Below, piece by piece: positions 58,009-64,000 of a DNA stretch of 64,000 nt; position 1 is the first letter of the stretch, and every line of letters starts with the position of its first letter. The stretch lies in NCBI GenBank assembly GCA_014898415.1, contig RCTD01000009.1, positions 186,001 through 250,000 on the forward strand. The letters are read 5' to 3'. The notes under the pieces were generated by a model, which made no database searches, was not told the DNA's origin, and saw only the letters and a list, made by a program, of their open reading frames with translations. The DNA comes from Stromatinia cepivora (Eukaryota; Ascomycota; Leotiomycetes; Helotiales; Sclerotiniaceae). The position numbers were made by a program, and so were the translations under genes.

Positions 58009-58690
58009 TTCATCTTCTTATTGCTCCTTGAACATTACAACATTACATGCTTTGAAATTGGCCAACCTGCATTCCGGCAACTTGAACTCATTTCCTAACG
58101 ATTTCTTTATTCGGTCAGAAACAAATGAAAGCAACGATTGCATCATAGAATAAAATGCCTTTTTAACCATACTCGCTTTTTCCATTATTTCTATTAATTT
58201 TTCCCTTAATTCTTTTACCCTTTGCATTGTGAAATATACAACCTTCGATATAAGTGATAGATACCCATGGTGCTACCTATTAGGCTATTTGTAACTCGCA
58301 CATTACAACATGAGCAGCGAGCAGATCAATAATAACTAACTCATAAATTGCATAAAGTAAGAAGTTTCCGGTAAATTGTTACGTTATTCCAAAGCCCATA
58401 TTGCTAGATAAGCCAACAGAAAGAACCCACATCCAAAATGGGTTCTTTGCAGGATCTCCGTGATATGACATCAGATGTCAAATACCAAAGAAAGCGAGAC
58501 AGTATCACAGTAACAATGTATATATATAAAACACATTCAAAGACTTCGTGAGGATCAAATATTTCTGTCGTATTTCTGAGAGACTGATTCTAATTCTAGT
58601 TATACGAACAGAACAAACGTATACCATGATGAGTTATTCTCATGCAAAAGCTTCCCATCCCAAAGTACTACCAACCAGCCACCAGCAAGA
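58009..58690. other. intergenic, no gene recognised
   Basis: A 69-codon frame at 58018-58227 on the minus strand is helical-looking but unsupported. Confidence 0.4.
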
Positions 58691-60430
58691 CTAGAAAAGG
58701 TCATCTAGAAGCTCTCCCCCAAATTCCCAATCAGTCGCCATTTCCCCAACCTCTGAATCCTGGCTTCTAAGTATTGTTTCGCTACTGCTAGCTCTCTCAC
58801 TGTCTCTTGAAGCTTGCTTCTTTACACGTTTCAAGTTTCTATGCTCATCCGCCAGTTTCCTTCTTTCCGATGCCTCTTCGGTGCTAGCCTCCAGCTTTGC
58901 TATTTTAGCATCCTCGATCTCGGTATTTAACGTATAACCGACAACATCAAAGCCACCAGAACTATGATGCCTCCTCCTGACATCTAATTTGGCAAAATAC
59001 TTCTTTTGGAACTGTTTAATCGCCGATTTGAGAGGAGGCGCCCAATCTTTATGATCATCAGGGGGCAAAGATTCTACATTATTGTAGTCTGTCTGTGTTC
59101 TTTGCGCCAAGCATATCCAATTGCGTTGTTTTGCCATTATGGCAATATCCGTATGGCAAAATTCGTTTGTTGCCGCATATGCTGATATGTCCCATATGAT
59201 ATCTGTAACGGGAACCTTTAAATCCAACGAGATGTCCATTAAATGGTCTAGCATAGGTGTCCGAGGTGGTGACTGTAACAGTGATCTCGCTTTGGCCTTG
59301 GTCTCCTGCTCTGCCTGGATGATTTTATGTATCTCGGACCAATACTTCGCCGAATATTGCGTATCCCACTTAACACTTTTCTTGTATGTTGAGCATCGTT
59401 CAGCTATATAGTCTCCGTAGTTGAGCAATATCTTGTTTACTGCTTGGTCTCGGATTTGTTGTGCTTGAAAAAGCTCCAGCCTTTGTATCACTTCAGCCCC
59501 TTCACCCAAGTTCTTTTCATAAACCTCTTCTAATCTTTCTCTTTCCTTGACCTCTTCATTCAAATTCTGTTGATAAACTTCTTTTAATCGTTTTCTTTCC
59601 TTTATTCCTTTATTCAAATTCTTTTCATGAACTTCCTCCAATCTCTTCATTCTCTCTACTCGCTCATCCAAGTTCTTTTCATAAACTTTTTCTAGTCTTT
59701 TTCTTTCCTTGATTTCCTCATCCAAATTCTTTTCGTGAACTTCCTCCAATCTCTTCATTCTCTCTATTCGCTCATCCAAGTTCTTTTCATAAACTTTTTC
59801 TAATCTTTTTCTTTCCTTGATTTCCTCATCCAGATTCTTTTCATGAATTTTTTCTAATCTTTTCCTTTCCTTGATTTCCTTATCCAGATTTTTTTCATAA
59901 ACTTTTTGTAATCTTTTCCTTTCCTTGATTTCCTCATCAAAATTCTTTTCATGAACTTTTTGTAATCTTTTTCTTTCCTCGATTTCCTCATCCAAATTCT
60001 TTTCATGAACTTTTTGTAATCTTTTCATTTCCTTTGCTCCTGCATCCAAATTCGTATCGTGAACTTCTTTCAATCTTTTCATTTCTTCTACTCCTTCATC
60101 TATCCTTTTTTCTTGCATATCCGCTATGGGTATGGTCTCAATAAGTTTCTGCAAGCCGCCTTCCAAGTTTTCAAGTCGCTCGTATAGCTTCCTAGTCCTG
60201 ACAGTTCCTCTAAGCAATCTCTGCGACTTGCGCAGAATGTCATTTGTAACGCCAATGATGGCATCTACCTGACCCGCTAATCGCGGACTGATATCTCGAT
60301 GTTTGGAGTTCCTGGCGAACAACTCATACACAGCTTTTCCATCTTTAACGTATTCGACATCGATTTTATCGGCAGGCTGGAGGCGCTTTTTGAAGCTAAA
60401 GACCTCAACAAGTTCTTTGTCATCCGACAT
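58691..60430 (-). CDS. coiled-coil protein with 18-residue tandem repeats
   Basis: A single-exon gene of 579 residues starting at the ATG at 60430. I do not recognise a family for the ends. Residues about 20-110 form a compact-looking N-terminal region (KAVYELFARNSKHRDISPRL, VDAIIGVTNDILRKSQRLL). Residues 111-308 are eleven copies of an 18-residue unit, consensus DEEIKERKRLEKVYEKNL, with a decayed twelfth copy to residue 326. The C-terminal region contains MLDHLMDISLDLKVPVTDII and WICLAQRTQTDYNNVES and ends in a charged Arg/Lys/Glu/Ser segment with a bipartite basic cluster (RNLKRVKKQ). The repeat would form one very long, highly charged helix. No signal peptide or membrane segment; cytosolic or nuclear. 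Confidence 0.75.
   Translation of the reverse strand: MSDDKELVEVFSFKKRLQPADKIDVEYVKDGKAVYELFARNSKHRDISPRLAGQVDAIIGVTNDILRKSQRLLRGTVRTRKLYERLENLEGGLQKLIETIPIADMQEKRIDEGVEEMKRLKEVHDTNLDAGAKEMKRLQKVHEKNLDEEIEERKRLQKVHEKNFDEEIKERKRLQKVYEKNLDKEIKERKRLEKIHEKNLDEEIKERKRLEKVYEKNLDERIERMKRLEEVHEKNLDEEIKERKRLEKVYEKNLDERVERMKRLEEVHEKNLNKGIKERKRLKEVYQQNLNEEVKERERLEEVYEKNLGEGAEVIQRLELFQAQQIRDQAVNKILLNYGDYIAERCSTYKKSVKWDTQYSAKYWSEIHKIIQAEQETKAKARSLLQSPPRTPMLDHLMDISLDLKVPVTDIIWDISAYAATNEFCHTDIAIMAKQRNWICLAQRTQTDYNNVESLPPDDHKDWAPPLKSAIKQFQKKYFAKLDVRRRHHSSGGFDVVGYTLNTEIEDAKIAKLEASTEEASERRKLADEHRNLKRVKKQASRDSERASSSETILRSQDSEVGEMATDWEFGGELLDDLF
59507..60100 (-). repeat. 54-bp coding minisatellite (11 units)
   Basis: Eleven direct 54-bp units in frame, encoding the 18-residue repeat; a twelfth, diverged unit extends to about 59453. 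Units alternate between two subtypes near the middle (EEIKERKRLEKVY and ER[IV]ERMKRLEEVH), which suggests that pairs of units were duplicated. Confidence 0.9.
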
Positions 60431-61829
60431 TGCTACTACTGAGTTTAGAGGATATGCTCGCAAAGCTTGATCTTAGGATTTCGAAAGCCTGGTACTGCAG
60501 GCCGGCGATGGTGAAGGACGAGGGTTCCTTATTGATGGTTATGAGGTATCCTCTTGGGCTCAAAAAATCCAAAGTGAAATTTCGTATGTCAGTAGATTAA
60601 AACTGATACCAATCTGCTTAGTATCTCGCTGAAAGGTTGTGGTTGTAGGTGTGAAGAGGATTGATTTACCATTCTCGTGCGAGTTGAACTATATGTATCA
60701 CCACTAGAGTCGCGCCTGCCATATTATGCCCTAACATCGCCCCATTCTAGCTCTGTCTAGTTTCTCTCTACCCCGCCTCTAGCCCCTCTTTAACCCCCTT
60801 CGAATCTTTCTCTAGCGTACCTCTCTATTCTCCTTCTATTCTCTCTACACTCCATAGTCAAGGTATCTTCCACATACAAAACGTGTTATCGAGATGGATC
60901 TTGCGGTGGTTTGGCTCTGAAAGTTTTTGAATTTTATTTAATATAAAATACAGAATGAATTCATTTCTTCGATATTATCAATGATGTAATTAAATATCTT
61001 AACGACGTTGCTATAACGGCGACTATGGACGATCTCTAAGAGAATCCGCGACACATCCTAGATAGAAATAGTCATCTCAGATATATTATAGTATAGCTTA
61101 AAATTCCCACATTCGCTTTTCATTTTTCATTTTCCATATATCGACTTTACCACCATAAAATTATATTTCAAAAAATTGAAGTTAAGATTCCTTCAATAAA
61201 TAAGACCCCATACTAGTCATTAATCATCGTACAACTCAAATAACACTTTAATATCCATCGCACGACCGAACCCATTCTTGAAATCTATAATGTGAAGATC
61301 TTTTTGAAGTAATTTTTCATTCATATACCTTGGAGTTTCGTTTTACCAATCAAAGTCCAGGTTTTTTCTCTGTGAAGGCATCTAACTCATTTTCATTTCT
61401 CGCTATCTTTCTCCTTTTTTAACTTGTCTTTCTCCTTTCTTTTTTTGTCGCTTAGTTTTACTTGGTGTATTTTGAGCTCTGTTCTGATTTTGTGGCACAT
61501 ATTGCTTACCTCCGGCCGCTATGATGGAAGATAGAACAGGCTACGAAAGTTGAATGCACCGTACAAGCCACTCTTGGAGTTAATAGTTGTTCCCTCATTT
61601 TGGCGACAACGAAAATCAAAAACAGAGATAACTCACTTAGAGAACAATGATGCGATAAGTATCTTATTCATTGTATAAGAATGACCTTCTTCCCATTCAA
61701 TTCACGACCACACAACTGTACATCATCTACAAAATCATCGAAAACTCATTCAACAGCAAGAACGAGCATACACATAAAACTTACATTACAACAAATCCCT
61801 CTCAACACAACCAAAACCCAACACTCACG
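60431..61829. other. 1.4-kb intergenic region, partly pyrimidine-rich
   Basis: No gene recognised. Positions about 60745-60850 are a C/T-rich tract with repeated tctagc/tctctc motifs. The right end is the leader of the next gene. Confidence 0.45.
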
Positions 61830-63110
61830 ATGGATAATTTTGAAGATTTGGCAGACTTGAAACAGGAGTTTCAAGTCAAAACCACTGTCAAATTCACAGG
61901 CGAACCTAGGAAGGTTAAGGGACGTAAGCTATTCAAAGATACATGGCAAGAGTTGGCAAATATTAGGTTGGATGTTGAAGTCAAGTCTGAAGTTGCCAAA
62001 TCTCAGCAGACTCAAGCTCTTACATCATCATTCCAAGGTCAAGGCCTTACAGAATTCACCCTTTTCCCTAAACTCCCACTGGAGCTTAGACGGAAGATCT
62101 GGGGATTCACTGTAGACTCACGGCTGGTTGAAGAGAAGTATTGTAGACAGTCTGGTAAAGGAGTTGCATCAGAGTGGGAAATATCAGTGAGAAGTCTCTC
62201 CCCTATTAACATTGTACCATACAGTAGCATGCCTGCTTCTTTTTGGGCTTGCTTAGAGAGTAGAGATGAAGTCGCTAGGTATTATGAGGACATTGCAGCT
62301 CTACCTGAGACTCGCATGGTTTGCGAAGTGTGGCCGAAAAAGCCGGTTGAGAACCGTCCTTCTTTACTGCCCTCTGTTCCTTTCAGCATAAACCAGGCAA
62401 TTGTCAACTTCAAACGCCTCTGCGAGGAAGATTCCTTGCACCCCTTGCCACCATCCGTACCTTTCAATCCAGACCAGGACATTATCGGCTTCCATTCTCT
62501 CAAGTGTTTGGAAATTAGGACCCTCTGGTACTTGCGACCGGAATTACAACTTCTTTTTCACAATTTACCCTTGCCTGCGGGACGATCAGCCTGGCGCATT
62601 GAAGGCTTTCCAACCTATCAGCCATGGATCATCCACCCTTCAACTGTCAAGAGAGTTCAAACCACACCACGATCTCTTCTCAGTCGCAGGTTTGACGATC
62701 ACAATTTCGAGAAATACGGCTTGAGAGACCCCTGCATGATTTTCATTGGTTTCATCTACCAAGACCTCGACGAGTTCATTGTTCAAGACTTTGACTGCAT
62801 GTTCCCCCACAAGCTTGATTTGCCAGCGGATCGAGAGTTGTGGAAGGAGTGGATTTTACGGATGTTCATAGTAGAGAGCGCCCATGATGAATACGCATTC
62901 GTGAGAGCAGGCTCTGCATTCAAAGTTCCCAAAGTTGTAATTCGTCCTGGTGCCAAAATTGCAAGACCATGCGAGGACTGCAGTAAGATCCAGAAAGACT
63001 CCCGGAAGCAATTTAAGGAGCTCAAAGACAACAAGTACATTTTAAAGAACTGGGATCGCATCTACCCAAAAAAGGACGATCAAAATGAGGAGAACTCGGA
63101 CGATAAGTGA
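61830..63110 (+). CDS. 2EXR-family protein, full length
   Basis: A single-exon gene of 426 residues. After an 80-residue variable leader, FPKLPLELRRKIWGF (residues 80-94) is the clean 2EXR family motif. It continues with WACLESRDEVARYYEDI, the S-R-x-x-A/V-x-x-Y core, and a long middle with two related segments, LPSVPFSINQAIVNFKRLCE and PPSVPFNPDQDIIGFHSLKC, an internal duplication of which the second begins the domain's beta-rich half. The C-terminus has DEFIVQDFDCMFPHK, VPKVVIRPGAK and RPCEDC, shared with its two neighbours. The start follows a CAAACCC..ACTCACG leader. Function unknown; the family is fungus-specific. Confidence 0.75.
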   Translation: MDNFEDLADLKQEFQVKTTVKFTGEPRKVKGRKLFKDTWQELANIRLDVEVKSEVAKSQQTQALTSSFQGQGLTEFTLFPKLPLELRRKIWGFTVDSRLVEEKYCRQSGKGVASEWEISVRSLSPINIVPYSSMPASFWACLESRDEVARYYEDIAALPETRMVCEVWPKKPVENRPSLLPSVPFSINQAIVNFKRLCEEDSLHPLPPSVPFNPDQDIIGFHSLKCLEIRTLWYLRPELQLLFHNLPLPAGRSAWRIEGFPTYQPWIIHPSTVKRVQTTPRSLLSRRFDDHNFEKYGLRDPCMIFIGFIYQDLDEFIVQDFDCMFPHKLDLPADRELWKEWILRMFIVESAHDEYAFVRAGSAFKVPKVVIRPGAKIARPCEDCSKIQKDSRKQFKELKDNKYILKNWDRIYPKKDDQNEENSDDK

Positions 63111-64000
63111 TGATAGTTGACTTCCAGTTCTGACCCAATTTCAGCAATTCCAATAGTAAGCAAAGTCTACCCCATTGCCTTTCGTCCTATTTGATAGCTC
63201 TTTCATATAAAAAAACTACAAAAAAATAAAAATAAAAATTTCTATATATCTTCTTTGACAAAACTTTTCTCGCTCAATGTGCATGATTCAAGTGAAATAA
63301 AATTGCCTCCCAATCTTATCTACCCAAACAGTGAAGACCTCTACGTGCCCTTCTTACACTTTACATGACATAAAATACTTCGAGAAAGCTAAAGTATTAA
63401 TATATTTAAAATCATCTTGATAGATTGACAAATTAACATTTGAAGATATATATTTGATTTAAATTTGTCCCAACCAATCGCACATATGTCTCTGATTGCT
63501 TTACATCTTTAATCTAATTCTACATTTCCCGCAATGGAGATTTGCGCAAGACGGACAATCTTGGTGGATGCAGCCACCTTCTGGAACGCATCTTCATCCT
63601 ATTGACGGGTTGTCTCTAGTATCATTGATGACAATTTGCATGTGACTTTCCGCACGTCTTTTCGCAGTGTAAATGGAGGTGAGGTGCGGGAAAATGCAGA
63701 CGACAACGCAGATGGACCTTTGAACGTATATTCTTGTGGTAAGATAACCTATTTATTCATGTCCCGTACCACTGAGCATCCAAGAAGTAATCATGGCGGT
63801 TTATACTAAAAGGCCACCCCATTCTCTGAATTCACTCGGCCTTTTGAATGATATGCGTCACATCTGGATTCATTGGAATTTTCGACTACCTAATTCATAT
63901 TAATAAATTCACAACCTTCGTTTTACAGTCAAGAACAAGTATCCGGGAGTTATCAATCTCCAGGGTTGACTTCTTATATCTAGTGTTAAAACGGTACCAA
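63111..64000. other. 3' flank and intergenic sequence to the window end
   Basis: No gene recognised. Confidence 0.45.

Noticed and set aside
58018..58227. 69-codon helical frame on the minus strand
   Set aside because: No supporting motif; lies in the 3' flank of a 2EXR gene and has no promoter-like context.
1..64000. tRNA genes, rRNA and CRISPR arrays
   Set aside because: I looked for tRNA T-loop motifs and regularly spaced repeats and found none that I could support; CRISPR is not expected in a fungal nuclear genome.

Overview
The window is nuclear DNA of a filamentous ascomycete. Genes carry short introns (mostly 46-90 nt) with GT..AG borders and CTRAY-type branch points, and intergenic DNA is moderately AT-rich. 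The families present (a SAT4-type membrane protein, three 2EXR-family proteins, a fungal bifunctional BioDA, chromodomain retrotransposon debris and mutation patterns resembling RIP) fit Pezizomycotina. A Leotiomycete such as a Sclerotiniaceae relative is my guess from general protein character, not a demonstrated assignment. I rebuilt exon structures by hand from splice sites and family alignment; in every intact spliced model the summed exon length is a multiple of three.

Layout: 0-7.9 kb is an accessory-like, repeat-rich zone. It holds a small secreted ADP-ribosyltransferase-like gene, retrotransposon fragments, a 0.6-kb AT-rich element with short terminal inverted repeats, a zinc-finger gene broken by an in-frame stop, and about 1.7 kb of AT-rich DNA. 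7.9-18.5 kb holds a molybdenum hydroxylase of the xanthine dehydrogenase family beside two different FAD monooxygenases that share a GATA-rich divergent promoter; this trio resembles part of the fungal hxn (nicotinate catabolism) set. 19.1-24.9 kb carries two divergent paralogues with a central hydrophobic hairpin, reminiscent of alpha-helical pore-forming proteins, flanking a multi-exon gene of unknown function.

25.4-30.1 kb is conserved housekeeping: CDP-diacylglycerol synthase and a Rad26/ATRIP-type checkpoint protein, divergently transcribed. 31.8-44.5 kb is mixed: a SAT4-type seven-helix protein, an aspartic-peptidase-like protein that has lost one catalytic aspartate, a GMC oxidoreductase that looks damaged by RIP together with a 362-bp tandem duplication, an amidoligase-like protein, and a RING/NF-X1 protein with transmembrane helices.

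45.0-52.2 kb is a biotin biosynthesis cluster: bioDA and bioF diverge from one promoter and bioB follows. BioF ends in a peroxisomal AKL signal and BioB has a mitochondrial-type presequence, so the pathway appears split between organelles. 53.7-64 kb contains a GDP-mannose-transporter relative with altered substrate motifs, three scattered 2EXR-family paralogues and a coiled-coil protein built on an 18-residue repeat encoded by a 54-bp minisatellite.
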